Positions 49,478 through 57,896 are shown, counted from the first letter of the stretch. The stretch: 64,000 bases of DNA from Kitasatospora gansuensis (GCF_014203705.1 NZ_JACHJR010000001.1:2108001-2172000); one strand, 5' to 3'. Made by a program: numbers and translations. The notes: generated by a model from the sequence alone, not told the origin.

Positions 49478-50257
49478 ATGACCGACTCCCACACCGACTC
49501 CGGCACGGCCGCCCACAGCGCGGCGGCGATCGCGGCCGCCCGCCTGCGGGCCGTCGAGGAGTCCACCGCGACCCTGCTGCGGGAGACCGGCGGGCTGACC
49601 CCGCAGGCCGTCACCGAACCCTCCGCCCTGCCGGGCTGGACCAAGGGCCACGTACTGACCCACATCGCCCGGAACGCCGACTCGCTGGTCAACCTGCTGA
49701 ACGGCGCCCGGACCGGCGAGGACATCCCGCAGTACGCCTCCCCCACCGCCCGGGACGAGGACATCGCGCTCGGCGCGCCGCGCCCGCTGGCCGAGCAGCT
49801 GGCCGACCTGGCGGCCAGCCACGAGCGCTTCATGGCCGCCGCCGCCCAGCTGCCCGACGAGGCCTGGACAGTGCAGATCCGGCACCGCTCCGGCTACCTC
49901 TTCCCGGCCTACGAGCTGCCACTGAAGCGGCAGATGGAGATCGAGTACCACCTGGTCGACCTCGGCGCCGACTACACCCCCGGCCAGTGGCCCACCGGCT
50001 TCGCCGAGGAGGAACTCCCGCGGCTGGCCGAGCAGTTCGAGAAGACCGAAGGACTGCCGACGCTCACCCTGGCGGCCACCGACACCGACCAGCGGGCCGC
50101 CCTGGGCACCGGCCCGGAGCAGCTCACCGTCCAGGGCCCGGTCCGCGCCCTGGCCGCCTGGCTGTCCGGCCGCTCGGACGGCCACGGTCTGCTGGTCCAC
50201 CGGGACGGTACGGAGCTGGACCACACCGCCCTGCCGCAGCTCCCGCCGATGGGCTGA
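49478..50257 (+). CDS. Mycothiol-dependent maleylpyruvate isomerase/DinB-like protein
   Basis: A 259-residue protein of the MDMPI family. It has an N-terminal four-helix DinB-like domain (LLRETGGLTPQAV, LPGWTKGHVLTHIARNADSLVNLLNGA with the metal-ligand His) and a C-terminal MDMPI-type domain (VQGPVRALAAWLSGRSDG, AALPQ-type end). Such enzymes use mycothiol for isomerisation or detoxification. ATG 49478 has GGAGG 7 nt upstream. It is divergent from uvrA. Confidence 0.88.
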   Translation: MTDSHTDSGTAAHSAAAIAAARLRAVEESTATLLRETGGLTPQAVTEPSALPGWTKGHVLTHIARNADSLVNLLNGARTGEDIPQYASPTARDEDIALGAPRPLAEQLADLAASHERFMAAAAQLPDEAWTVQIRHRSGYLFPAYELPLKRQMEIEYHLVDLGADYTPGQWPTGFAEEELPRLAEQFEKTEGLPTLTLAATDTDQRAALGTGPEQLTVQGPVRALAAWLSGRSDGHGLLVHRDGTELDHTALPQLPPMG

Positions 50258-50271
50258 CCCGGCATGATGGC

Positions 50272-50295
50272 GGTTCAGGTTCAGGTTCAGGTCCA
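50272..50295 (+). repeat. Short tandem repeat GGTTCA x4 (last unit imperfect)
   Basis: Three exact GGTTCA units followed by GGTCCA, in the gap before the metallo-beta-lactamase-fold gene, ending 24 nt before its ATG. May be a slippage tract in the leader; effect unknown. Confidence 0.6.
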
Positions 50296-50319
50296 GTGCG
50301 AGCGAGGAGCAGCGGCGCG

Positions 50320-50970
50320 ATGACGTACCACGGAGCAGTGAAGGTCGGCGGCCCGCCGGACGTGCGGGAGTTGGCCCATCTGATCATCACCAAGATCGCG
50401 GTCGGCCCGTACGAGAACAACGCCTACCTGCTGCGCTGCCGCGCCACCGACGAGCAGCTGCTGATCGACGCGGCGGCGGACGCCCCGGTGCTGCTGGAGT
50501 CGGTCGGCTCCCAGCTGGCCACCGTGGTCACCACCCACCAGCACGGCGACCACTGGGGCGCCCTCGCCGAGGTGGTCGCCGCCACCGGCGCCCGGACCGC
50601 CGCCGGCCGGATCGACGCGCCCGGCATCGCGGTACCGACCGACCTCCTGCTGGACGACGGCGACACCGTCCGGGTCGGCCAGGTCGACCTGACCGTCCGC
50701 CAGCTGACCGGGCACACCCCGGGCGCGATCGTGCTCAGCTACGACGACCCGCAGGGCCACCCGCACCTGTTCACCGGCGACTGCCTCTTCCCCGGCGGGG
50801 TCGGCAACACCTGGAAGGACCCGGCCGCCTTCGACAGCCTCTACCGGGACGTCACCGAGAAGCTCTTCGTCCTCCCCGACGAGACCTGGGTCTACCCGGG
50901 CCACGGCAACGACACCACCCTCGGCACCGAGCGCCCCCACCTGCCGGAATGGCGCGAACGCGGCTGGTGA
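50320..50970 (+). CDS. Metallo-beta-lactamase-fold hydrolase (glyoxalase II-like)
   Basis: A 216-residue MBL-fold enzyme. Metal ligands are in VVTTHQHGDHWGAL (HxHxDH, ~73), GHTPGAIVL, FTGDCLFPGGVG and YPGHGNDTTLG. It lacks a C-terminal substrate domain. Hydroxyacyl-thioester (mycothiol or glutathione-like) hydrolysis is plausible next to the mycothiol-dependent gene. ATG 50320 has GAGGAG about 10 nt upstream. Confidence 0.9.
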   Translation: MTYHGAVKVGGPPDVRELAHLIITKIAVGPYENNAYLLRCRATDEQLLIDAAADAPVLLESVGSQLATVVTTHQHGDHWGALAEVVAATGARTAAGRIDAPGIAVPTDLLLDDGDTVRVGQVDLTVRQLTGHTPGAIVLSYDDPQGHPHLFTGDCLFPGGVGNTWKDPAAFDSLYRDVTEKLFVLPDETWVYPGHGNDTTLGTERPHLPEWRERGW

Positions 50971-50979
50971 CCGTCGACT

Positions 50980-51017
50980 CCGAAGGCCCGTTCCCCCACC
51001 GGGGAGGGGGCCTTCGG
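50980..51017 (+). terminator. Intrinsic terminator of the MBL-fold gene
   Basis: CCGAAGGCCC pairs with GGGCCTTCGG, with a C/G-rich loop extending the stem, 9 nt after the stop. Confidence 0.78.
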
Positions 51018-51121
51018 TGTCGATCGGGAGATTTCATGCCGCCGCAACACCGCTGCCAGACCGGTGCGGGACGATGAACGCAATTCGAACCGCGTCACGA
51101 GAGACGAGAGAGGGGAAGACG

Positions 51122-51187
51122 ATGACCCGTCGCTGTCCGCTTCCCCGCACGAGCTGCTGTTGTCGCCGCAGCCCGTTCGCCGTCTGA
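51122..51187 (+). CDS. Poly-cysteine leader peptide (putative cysteine-responsive attenuator)
   Basis: A 21-residue reading frame, ATG to TGA, beginning MTRRCP and containing TSCCCRR, so four cysteines including three in a row (TGC TGT TGT). A strong ribosome site, GAGGGGAAG, lies just upstream. It ends 91 nt before the TauD-type gene. Poly-cysteine leader ORFs act as cysteine-responsive attenuators upstream of sulfur genes in mycobacteria; the same role here is inference. GC-rich inverted repeats (51217-51249) and a short CTGT/ACAG stem around the tauD ribosome site could be the switching parts. Confidence 0.65.
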   Translation: MTRRCPLPRTSCCCRRSPFAV

Positions 51188-51278
51188 CGTCTCGTTCGCT
51201 CGTTTCCCCCCACCCGCCCGGGCCGAATTCTCCTGCCCGGGGCGGGAGTTCTGCCGCACCCTGTTCTGGAGGACAGCC
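51188..51278 (+). promoter_or_regulatory. Leader region between the poly-Cys peptide and the TauD-type gene
   Basis: Contains overlapping GC-rich pairings (CGCCCGGG with CCCGGGGCG; CTCCTGCCC with GGGCGGGAG) and CTGT (51261-51264) pairing with ACAG (51273-51276) around the GGAGGA ribosome site at 51268-51273. Competing structures would suit translation attenuation. Confidence 0.4.
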
Positions 51279-52241
51279 ATGACCACCGTCGCCACCGAAC
51301 TCCGTCTCACCCCCGCTGCCGGCCGGATCGGCGCCGTCGTGCACGACCTCGAGCTGAGCGGGTCGCTCGGTCCGGAGACCGTGGCCGCGATCGAGAGCGC
51401 GCTGTACCGGCACAAGGTGCTGTTCTTCCGGGGGCAGCAGCACCTGGACGACGCCGGGCACGAGGCGTTCGCGCGGCTGCTCGGCCACCCGGTGGGGCAC
51501 CCGACGGTGCCGAGCGCGGACGGGCGGTACATCTTCGAGCTGGACGCCACCAAGGGGGTCCGGGCCAACAACTGGCACACCGACGTGACCTTCGTGCCGT
51601 CCTACCCGAAGGCGTCCATCCTGCGTTCGCTGGAGCTCCCGGAGGCGGGCGGCTCCACGGTCTGGGCGAACACCGCCGCCGCGTACGACGACCTGCCCGC
51701 GCCGCTGAAGGTGCTGGCCGAGAGCCTGCGCGCGGTGCACACCAACGACTACGACTACGCGGCCACCCTGGCGCTCACCCCCGAGCTGGCGGAGAACCGG
51801 GAGATCGCCGCGCTGTTCCGGCAGGTGTTCGTCTCCACCGCCTTCAAGACCGAGCACCCGGTGGTCCGGGTGCACCCGGTGACCGGCGAGAAGAGCCTGC
51901 TGCTGGGCGCCTTCGCGCAGCGCGTCCAGGGTGTCTCGGGCGCCGACAGCCGGGCGCTGCTGGAGCTGTTCCAGCGCTATGTGGAGCGGCTGGAGAACAC
52001 CGTCCGCTGGGACTGGCAGGTCGGCGACGTGGCGATCTGGGACAACCGGGCCACCCAGCACTACGCCGTCAACGACTACGGCGACCAGCCCCGGCTGGTC
52101 CGTCGGATCACCCTGGACGGCGACCTGCCGGTCGGCGTGGACGGCACCCCGAGCCGGCTGCTCGAGCCCACCGAGCCCCCGGCGGTGGCCGGACTGGTCC
52201 CGGCCGAGCAGCTGGAGGCGTCGGCACTGAGCGCCGGCTGA
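51279..52241 (+). CDS. TauD/AtsK-family 2-oxoglutarate-dependent dioxygenase
   Basis: A 320-residue Fe(II)/2-oxoglutarate dioxygenase. The iron ligands H and D are in NNWHTDVTFVPSYP (~98-100), the distal His is in WDNRATQHYAVNDYGDQPRLVRR with the 2-OG Arg, and LYRHKVLFFRGQQHL is near the N-terminus. The family cleaves taurine, alkylsulfates or related acids. The poly-cysteine leader upstream supports a sulfur-scavenging role. ATG 51279 has GGAGGA. Confidence 0.92.
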   Translation: MTTVATELRLTPAAGRIGAVVHDLELSGSLGPETVAAIESALYRHKVLFFRGQQHLDDAGHEAFARLLGHPVGHPTVPSADGRYIFELDATKGVRANNWHTDVTFVPSYPKASILRSLELPEAGGSTVWANTAAAYDDLPAPLKVLAESLRAVHTNDYDYAATLALTPELAENREIAALFRQVFVSTAFKTEHPVVRVHPVTGEKSLLLGAFAQRVQGVSGADSRALLELFQRYVERLENTVRWDWQVGDVAIWDNRATQHYAVNDYGDQPRLVRRITLDGDLPVGVDGTPSRLLEPTEPPAVAGLVPAEQLEASALSAG

Positions 52242-52250
52242 GCATGCGGA

Positions 52251-52280
52251 AGGGGCGCCCCGTTCCGCCGGGGCGCCCCT
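52251..52280. terminator. Bidirectional intrinsic terminator
   Basis: A perfect 12-bp stem, AGGGGCGCCCCG with CGGGGCGCCCCT, and a 6-nt loop, between convergent TauD (+) and TerC (-). Confidence 0.85.
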
Positions 52281-52295
52281 CGCACTGAACGAACG

Positions 52296-53288
52296 TCAGG
52301 CGTCGATCTCGTCCTTCTGGGCCTTCTCGGCGGCCTCGGCCGCCTCCTGCTTCTTCGAGGCCATCAGGCTGGTGATGGTGGTGATCACCAGCACGCCGCC
52401 GATCACGCCGAGCGAGAGCGGGATGCCGATCTCGGGGACGTGCACGCCGCTCTCGTGCAGCGCGTGCAGCACCAGCTTCACGCCGATGAAGCCGAGGATC
52501 ACCGACAGGCCGTAGCTGAGGTGGACCAGCTTCTTCAGCAGGCCGCCGATCAGGAAGTACAGCTGGCGCAGACCCATCAGGGCGAAGGCGTTGGCGGTGA
52601 ACACGATGTACGGGTCCTGGGTCAGACCGAAGATCGCCGGGATCGAGTCCAGTGCGAACAGCACGTCGGTGGTGCCGATCGCGAGCATCACGATCAGCAT
52701 CGGCGTCATCAGCCGCTTGCCGTTCTGCTTGATCGTCAGCTTGGTGCCGTGGTACTTGTCCGTCGACGGGAAGCGCTGCTCGATCGACTTGAGCAGGCGG
52801 TTCTCCTCGAACTCCTCCTCCTCGTCGCCACCCATCGCCTCCTTGACCAGCTTGTACGCCGTCCAGATCAGGAAGGCGCCGAAGATGTAGAAGACCCAGG
52901 AGAACTCGGCGACCAGCGCGGCACCACCGGCGATGAAGACCGCCCGGAGCACCAGCGCGATGATCACACCGACCATCAGCACGCGCTGCTGGTAGATCCG
53001 GGGCACCGCGAACTTGCCCATGATCAGGATGAAGACGAAGAGGTTGTCGACACTCAGCGACTTCTCGGTGATGTACCCGGCGAAGAACTCACCGGCCGGC
53101 TGCGAACCGCCGTACCACCAGAGGAAACCGCCGAAGAGCAAGGCCAGCGCGACCCAGACCGCGGTCCAGATCCCGGCCTCCTTGATGGAGACCTCGTGCG
53201 GCTTTCGGCCACCGATGAAGAAGTCGGCGACGACCAGGGCGATCAGAACCCCGATCGTGCCGACCCAAAGGCTTACGGAAACGTCCAC
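52296..53288 (-). CDS. TerC-family membrane protein (Mn2+ export/metalation)
   Basis: A 330-residue membrane protein with about nine helices and TerC marks: EKSLSVDNLFVFILIMGKF, AIGTTDVLFALDSIPAIFGLTQDPYIVFTANAFALMGLRQLYFL (two Asp-rich helices, given as one region), and an acidic cytoplasmic loop GGDEEEEFEE. The C-terminus is Lys/Glu/Ala-rich. TerC proteins move Mn2+ to exported enzymes. GTG 53288 has GGAGGAG upstream, inside the switch hairpin of a yybP-ykoY riboswitch, which fits manganese control. Confidence 0.93.
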   Translation of the reverse strand: MDVSVSLWVGTIGVLIALVVADFFIGGRKPHEVSIKEAGIWTAVWVALALLFGGFLWWYGGSQPAGEFFAGYITEKSLSVDNLFVFILIMGKFAVPRIYQQRVLMVGVIIALVLRAVFIAGGAALVAEFSWVFYIFGAFLIWTAYKLVKEAMGGDEEEEFEENRLLKSIEQRFPSTDKYHGTKLTIKQNGKRLMTPMLIVMLAIGTTDVLFALDSIPAIFGLTQDPYIVFTANAFALMGLRQLYFLIGGLLKKLVHLSYGLSVILGFIGVKLVLHALHESGVHVPEIGIPLSLGVIGGVLVITTITSLMASKKQEAAEAAEKAQKDEIDA

Positions 53289-53450
53289 TAGCTGCTCCTC
53301 CGGCAGGTAGGCGAGACAGACATCGTCACTGCCGGAGGTCTCTTCCGCCCGTCGGCCACGCTCGGCCGGACCGGACCAGCGCCCCGGGGCGCCGTGGAAG
53401 GGCACCCGTGATGACGGGAACGCTGCGGGGGAATACTCCCCTCCGCTGTT
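53289..53450 (-). promoter_or_regulatory. yybP-ykoY manganese riboswitch upstream of terC
   Basis: On the minus strand, GCGGAGGGGAGTA (53446-53434) gives the conserved GGGGAGUA with the P1 5' arm CGGAGG. Hairpins CCCGT/ACGGG and a perfect GCGCCCC/GGGGCGC follow, then GAGACCTCCG with the P1 3' arm CCTCCG (53338-53333). CCTCCGGCAG (53338-53329) is also exactly complementary to CTGCCGGAGG (53306-53297), which contains the terC ribosome site. So P1 formation with Mn2+ would free the ribosome site: a translational ON switch. The RNA family assignment is by eye. Confidence 0.78.
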
Positions 53451-53513
53451 GTCGAGCCTAACAGAAAACCCAAGAGAAGGTAAAGAAGGTAAAGAGCCCG
53501 CCAGGGCCCGGCG

Positions 53514-54092
53514 TCAGAGGTACGGCTCGATCGCGGGCAGCATGTCCTGGAACGTCCGCGCCTTCGCCGGGGCGCCGATCGCCTGCATGCCCCAGCCGCC
53601 CGCGCCGTCCCGGTAGACCTTGGCCATGATCTGCCCGGTGTGCGGACCGCCGCCGGTCAGCTCGTAGCGGGCCAGCTCCTGGTCGGTGCCCGCGTCGACC
53701 AGCCGGCAGTGCGCCTGCTGGACCTCGGCGAAGCTCTGCCCGGTGTACGAGCTGACCGTGAACACCACCTGGGTGATGTGCGCGGGCACCTGCGCCAGGT
53801 CGACCAGAATCGATTCGTCATCCTCCGAACCCGCGCCGCCGACCAGGTTGTCACCGGTGTGCCGGACCGAGCCGTCGTTGCTGACGAGGTGTTGGAAGAA
53901 CACCACGTCCGACGGGGTCTTCTCGGCGTACAACAGGGCCGAGGCGTCCAGGTCGATCTGCCTCGTCCGGGAGCCGAACAGCCCGCGCTTGGGCGCGGCC
54001 TTCCAGCCCAGGCCCATCCGGACCACCGTGAGCGACTCCCCCGAACTCTTCTGAAGACTGACCCGCTGTCCCTTGGCCAGATTCACCGACAC
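53514..54092 (-). CDS. TerD-family tellurium-resistance/stress protein
   Basis: A 192-residue TerD domain protein: VNLAKGQRVSLQKSSGESLTVVRMGLGW at the N-terminus, IDLDASALLYAEKTPSDVVFFQHLVSNDGSVRHTGDNLVGG (split blocks) with GDDESILVDLAQVPAHI-type Ca2+-site residues, and RYELTGGGPHTGQIMAKVYRDG near the end. TerD proteins bind Ca2+ and act in envelope stress. GTG 54092 has GGAGAGAGGG upstream. It lies just upstream of the terC riboswitch on the same strand, but has its own region. Confidence 0.92.
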   Translation of the reverse strand: MSVNLAKGQRVSLQKSSGESLTVVRMGLGWKAAPKRGLFGSRTRQIDLDASALLYAEKTPSDVVFFQHLVSNDGSVRHTGDNLVGGAGSEDDESILVDLAQVPAHITQVVFTVSSYTGQSFAEVQQAHCRLVDAGTDQELARYELTGGGPHTGQIMAKVYRDGAGGWGMQAIGAPAKARTFQDMLPAIEPYL

Positions 54093-54243
54093 GGTACTGC
54101 CCTCTCTCCTCAACCCCGGCCCTCACCAGGACCGGTGCAACGGCGGAACACCCCCTTGCCGTCCCCCGGCTGAGGCCCCCTGCACGGGCTTTGCCCACAG
54201 ACCACCCTAGAGCCTGCGGGCACTCGCCCCACGCAAAGGACTA

Positions 54244-54277
54244 CCCCGTGGCGCGGATCATGACTCCGGCCACGGGG
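54244..54277 (-). terminator. Intrinsic terminator of uvrB
   Basis: A perfect 9-bp stem CCCCGTGGC/GCCACGGGG with a 16-nt loop, 50 nt beyond the uvrB stop on the minus strand. The rest of the 54093-54327 gap shows no gene. Confidence 0.7.
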
Positions 54278-54327
54278 CGTCCCCGCCTTGTGCTAGGTGT
54301 ACTCGAACCGCCTGAAGACCGACCGGC

Positions 54328-56418
54328 CTAAGCCATGCCTGCTTCCCGCATCTGCCGGAGCTCCTTCTTGAGCTCGCCGATCTCGTCGCGCAGCCGGGCC
54401 GCGAGCTCGAACTGGAGGTCGGCCGCGGCCGCGTGCATCCGGTCGGTGAACTGCTGGATCAGGTCGGCCAGCTCGGCCGCGGGCAGGCTCTTGGCCGGCT
54501 TCCGGCCGGCGCCCAGCGCCGGGACGGCGGCCTTGCCCTTGCCGGTGTTCCGGTACCCGGTGGCGAGCAGCTCCTCGGTGTCCATGTCCTCCCGGGAGAG
54601 GGTGTCGAGGATGTCGCCGATCTTCTTCCGGAGCGGCTGCGGGTCGATCCCGTGCTTGGTGTTGTACTCCTGCTGGACGATCCGGCGCCGGTTGGTCTCG
54701 CCGATCGCCAGCTCCATCGAGGGGGTGATCCGGTCCGCGTACATGTGCACCTGGCCCGAGACGTTACGGGCGGCGCGGCCGATGGTCTGGATCAGCGAGG
54801 TGCCGGAGCGCAGGAAGCCCTCCTTGTCCGCGTCCAGGATCGCGACCAGCGAGACCTCGGGCAGGTCGAGGCCCTCGCGGAGCAGGTTGATGCCCACCAG
54901 CACGTCGAACTTGCCCGCCCGCAGCTCGCGCAGCAGCTCGATCCGGCGCAGCGTGTCGACGTCGCTGTGCAGGTACTGAACCTTGATGTCCAGGCCGAGC
55001 AGGTAGTCGGTCAGGTCCTCGGACATCTTCTTGGTGAGGGTGGTGACCAGGATCCGCTCGTCCTTCTCGATCCGCTTGCGGATCTCGTGCACCAGGTCGT
55101 CGATCTGACCCTCCGTCGGCTTGACGATCACCTCGGGGTCGATCAGGCCGGTCGGACGGATGATCTGCTGCACCGTGCCCTCGCCCCGGGCCAGCTCGAA
55201 CTTGCCCGGGGTGGCCGACAGGTAGACCGTCTGCCCGACCCGCTCCAGGAACTCCTCCCACTTGAGCGGGCGGTTGTCCAGCGCGGACGGCAGCCGGAAG
55301 CCGTGGTCCACCAGCGAGCGCTTGCGGGAGGCGTCACCCTCGTACATCGCGCCGATCTGCGGGACGGTCACGTGCGACTCGTCGATCACCAGGAGGAAGT
55401 CCTCCGGGAAGTAGTCCAGCAGCGTGTTCGGCGGGGAGCCGGGCGAGCGGCCGTCGAAGTGCATCGAGTAGTTCTCGATGCCCGAGCAGCTGCCGATCTG
55501 ACGGAGCATCTCCAGGTCGTACGTGGTGCGCATGCGCAGCCGCTGGGCCTCCAGCAGCTTGCCCTGCTTCTCCAGCACGGCGAGCCGCTCCTCCAGCTCC
55601 TTCTCGATGTCGTTGACCGAGCGCTCCAGCCGCTCCGGGCCCGCCACGTAGTGCGAGGCCGGGAAGACGTAGATCGACTTGTCCTGGCTGATGATCTCGC
55701 CGGTCAGCGGGTGCAGCGTGTAGAGCGCCTCGATCTCGTCGCCGAACATCTCGATCCGGACCGCGAGCTCCTCGTAGACCGGGAAGATCTCGATCGTGTC
55801 GCCCCGGACCCGGAAGGTGCCCCGGCTGAACGCGATGTCGTTGCGGGTGTACTGCATGTCGACGAAGCGGCGCAGCAGCGCGTCCCGGTCGACCTCCTCG
55901 CCGACGTGCAGCTGGGCCATCCGGTCGACGTACTCCTGCGGGGTGCCGAGGCCGTAGATGCAGGAGACCGAGGCGACCACGATCACGTCGCGGCGGGTGA
56001 GCAGGCTGTTGGTCGCGGAGTGCCGCAGCCGCTCGACCTCCTCGTTGATCGAGGAGTCCTTCTCGATGTAGGTGTCCGTCTGCGGGACGTACGCCTCGGG
56101 CTGGTAGTAGTCGTAGTACGAGACGAAGTACTCGACCGCGTTGTTCGGCAGCAGCTCGCGGAACTCGTTGGCGAGCTGGGCGGCCAGCGTCTTGTTCGGC
56201 GCCATCACCAGGGTGGGGCGTTGCAGCTTCTCGATCATCCAGGCGGTGGTCGCCGACTTGCCGGTGCCGGTGGCACCCAGCAGGACGACGTCCTTCTCAC
56301 CTGCACGGATACGGCGCTCCAGCTCGGCGATGGCCGCCGGCTGGTCACCGCTGGGCTGGTAGGGGCTGACGACCTCGAAGGGCGCCACGGACCGCTCGAT
56401 ACTCGTGATGGGACGCAC
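54328..56418 (-). CDS. uvrB: UvrABC excinuclease subunit UvrB
   Basis: A 696-residue helicase-like repair protein. Walker A GATGTGKS is at 48-55, the beta-hairpin [13 protein letters not shown] near 105, the DESH box ([13 protein letters not shown]) near 345, helicase motifs with [31 protein letters not shown] (split) near 525-550, and a C-terminal UVR motif ([20 protein letters not shown]). GTG 56418 lies 6 nt after TACGGT, so it is leaderless; the longer in-frame start at 56481 would overlap the promoter. Confidence 0.97.
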   Translation of the reverse strand: MRPITSIERSVAPFEVVSPYQPSGDQPAAIAELERRIRAGEKDVVLLGATGTGKSATTAWMIEKLQRPTLVMAPNKTLAAQLANEFRELLPNNAVEYFVSYYDYYQPEAYVPQTDTYIEKDSSINEEVERLRHSATNSLLTRRDVIVVASVSCIYGLGTPQEYVDRMAQLHVGEEVDRDALLRRFVDMQYTRNDIAFSRGTFRVRGDTIEIFPVYEELAVRIEMFGDEIEALYTLHPLTGEIISQDKSIYVFPASHYVAGPERLERSVNDIEKELEERLAVLEKQGKLLEAQRLRMRTTYDLEMLRQIGSCSGIENYSMHFDGRSPGSPPNTLLDYFPEDFLLVIDESHVTVPQIGAMYEGDASRKRSLVDHGFRLPSALDNRPLKWEEFLERVGQTVYLSATPGKFELARGEGTVQQIIRPTGLIDPEVIVKPTEGQIDDLVHEIRKRIEKDERILVTTLTKKMSEDLTDYLLGLDIKVQYLHSDVDTLRRIELLRELRAGKFDVLVGINLLREGLDLPEVSLVAILDADKEGFLRSGTSLIQTIGRAARNVSGQVHMYADRITPSMELAIGETNRRRIVQQEYNTKHGIDPQPLRKKIGDILDTLSREDMDTEELLATGYRNTGKGKAAVPALGAGRKPAKSLPAAELADLIQQFTDRMHAAAADLQFELAARLRDEIGELKKELRQMREAGMA

Positions 56419-56424
56419 GAGTCC

Positions 56425-56447
56425 ACCGTACGACTCCGCACTGACAA
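56425..56447 (-). promoter_or_regulatory. RecA-NDp (PafBC-type) promoter of uvrB
   Basis: On the minus strand: TTGTCAGTG, eight bases, TACGGT, an exact fit to TTGTCAGTG-N8-TAnnnT, the LexA-independent DNA-damage promoter of actinobacteria. Six bases separate it from the uvrB GTG. Confidence 0.8.
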
Positions 56448-56485
56448 CGCAGGCCTGCTTTTGCAGGGCGCTCAGTTGCACTATC

Positions 56486-56602
56486 CAGGGGCTCGGGGAA
56501 CGGCGACGGTTCGTGGCTGGCGGGTATCACTGCAAAAGTGCCTGACCACCTACGCGACGATCACCTTTTTCGAGGTCGGCGTCGCAGTTCCCCGAGCCCC
56601 TG
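56486..56602. repeat. Dispersed inverted-repeat element, copy A
   Basis: A 117-bp element bounded by CAGGGGCTCGGGGAAC and its inverted complement ending GTTCCCCGAGCCCCTG. The interior carries TCACTGC-AAAAGTGCCTGACC, CTACGC and GTCGGCGTCGCAG, shared with copy B at 62945-63057. It lies between the FAD monooxygenase 3' end and the uvrB promoter. A further partial right end (GTCGGCGTCGC ... CCCGAGCCCCTG) follows at 56627-56683. It resembles non-coding miniature repeats scattered in streptomycete genomes. Confidence 0.8.
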
Positions 56603-56693
56603 ACCGTAAAGAGTGAGCCCTGCCAAAAGGTCGGCGTCGCCCACGCTGCGGAGCCGCACATCAGCAGAGCCCCGAGCCCCTGGTGGCTGAGCT

Positions 56694-57812
56694 CTAGCCG
56701 CCGGAGGGGAGCAGGTGGGTGGCGAGGTTGCGGGTGCGGAGGCCCCTGCTGGTGCGGGGCACCAGCAGGGCTGCGGCGCGGAGGACGTTGCGCTGGCGGG
56801 GGTCGACGAGGCGGCGGTGGGTGGTTTCGTAGTGGTGCAGGGCGGTGGTCGGTTCGGTGTGGTCGGCCAGGGCGGTGGCGAGGGTGTGGGCGCCGGCCAG
56901 GGCCAGGCTGGAGCCGTCGCCGAACAGCGAGACGGCTGACGCGGCGTCACCGAGCAGGCCGATCCGGCCGTGTGACCAGGTGTCCAGGCGGACCTGGGCG
57001 ACCGCGTCGAAGTAGAACTCGTCGGCGGTGCGGGCCCGGTCGAGCAGTTCGGGCAGCCGCCAGGCGCCGGTGCGCTCGTCCTCGGCGTACGCCGCGCCGA
57101 GCAGGCGGCGCTGCCCGGCCAGGTCGCGGTGGTGGAGATCGGTCACCTCGGGGTGCCGGAAGGCGAAGAAGCCGAGCGAGCGGCCCCGGCCGGGGTGGAC
57201 GGCGGCGGCCCGGCCGGGGGCGTTGTACATCCGGACGCCGTCGGCGGGGTCGTCCGGACCCGACAGCAGCGGCACGGTGGCGACGTACATCCCCAGGTGG
57301 CGGACGTGCACCCGCTCCGGGCCGAAGGCCAGCCGGCGGACCCGGGAGTGCAGGCCGTCGGCGCCGATCACCAGGTCGAAGCGCCGGGGCGGGGCGTGCT
57401 CGAAGGTGACGTCCACGCCGTCGGCGTCCTGGGCCAGCGTGCTGATGGAGTCGCCGAACAGGAACTCGGCGTGCTCCCGGGCGGCTTCGGACAGGAGGGC
57501 GGCGAGGTCACCGCGCGGCAGTTCGACCTCGCCGGCGCCCCGGCGGCCGCCGGTGGCGACCCGGCCGACCTGGCGGCCCGCGGCGTCGACGAAGCGCAGG
57601 CTGGTCACCCCCGTCCCGGCGGCCCGGAGCTGCGGGAGGACGCCCATCCGCTCGGCCACCCGGAGCGCCGGGCCGCGGACGTCCACCGGGCTGCCGCCCG
57701 GGCGCGCCGCCGGAGCGGGCTCCACCACCGTCGGCCGGAAGCCGTGCCGGGCCAGCCAGTACGCCAGCGTCGGCCCGGCGATCCCGGCCCCGGAAATCAG
57801 GACGTTCCTCAT
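56694..57812 (-). CDS. FAD-dependent monooxygenase (PHBH/TetX-like)
   Basis: A 372-residue flavoprotein hydroxylase. It shows VLISGAGIAGPTLAYWLARHGFRPTVVE (FAD Rossmann), the DG motif DLVIGADGLHSRVRR near 150, and GRIGLLGDAASAVSLFGDGSSLALAGA (second FAD block) near 280. Such enzymes hydroxylate aromatics or inactivate drugs (tetracycline, rifamycin). ATG 57812 has a GGGGGG...AAGGG purine tract upstream. It is divergent from a TetR gene with two shared operators, so TetR control is likely. Confidence 0.92.
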   Translation of the reverse strand: MRNVLISGAGIAGPTLAYWLARHGFRPTVVEPAPAARPGGSPVDVRGPALRVAERMGVLPQLRAAGTGVTSLRFVDAAGRQVGRVATGGRRGAGEVELPRGDLAALLSEAAREHAEFLFGDSISTLAQDADGVDVTFEHAPPRRFDLVIGADGLHSRVRRLAFGPERVHVRHLGMYVATVPLLSGPDDPADGVRMYNAPGRAAAVHPGRGRSLGFFAFRHPEVTDLHHRDLAGQRRLLGAAYAEDERTGAWRLPELLDRARTADEFYFDAVAQVRLDTWSHGRIGLLGDAASAVSLFGDGSSLALAGAHTLATALADHTEPTTALHHYETTHRRLVDPRQRNVLRAAALLVPRTSRGLRTRNLATHLLPSGG

Positions 57813-57830
57813 GCCCTTGCCCCCCATCGA

Positions 57831-57845
57831 CTGACCATCGGTCAG
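57831..57845. promoter_or_regulatory. TetR operator 1, CTGACC-N3-GGTCAG
   Basis: CTGACC-ATC-GGTCAG, a perfect 6+6 inverted repeat in the divergent promoter region, 18 nt upstream of the monooxygenase start. Same arms as operator 2, with start points 31 bp apart (about three helical turns). Confidence 0.8.
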
Positions 57846-57861
57846 TCGTGACCATAAGCTC

Positions 57862-57876
57862 CTGACCGTCGGTCAG
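57862..57876. promoter_or_regulatory. TetR operator 2, CTGACC-N3-GGTCAG
   Basis: CTGACC-GTC-GGTCAG, identical arms to operator 1. Its first half (57862-57867) is 17 bp upstream of TAGACT (57885-57890), the -10 of the TetR gene, so the operator covers the -35 and would autorepress. Confidence 0.8.
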
Positions 57877-57896
57877 GCAAGGACTAGACTCCGGCC

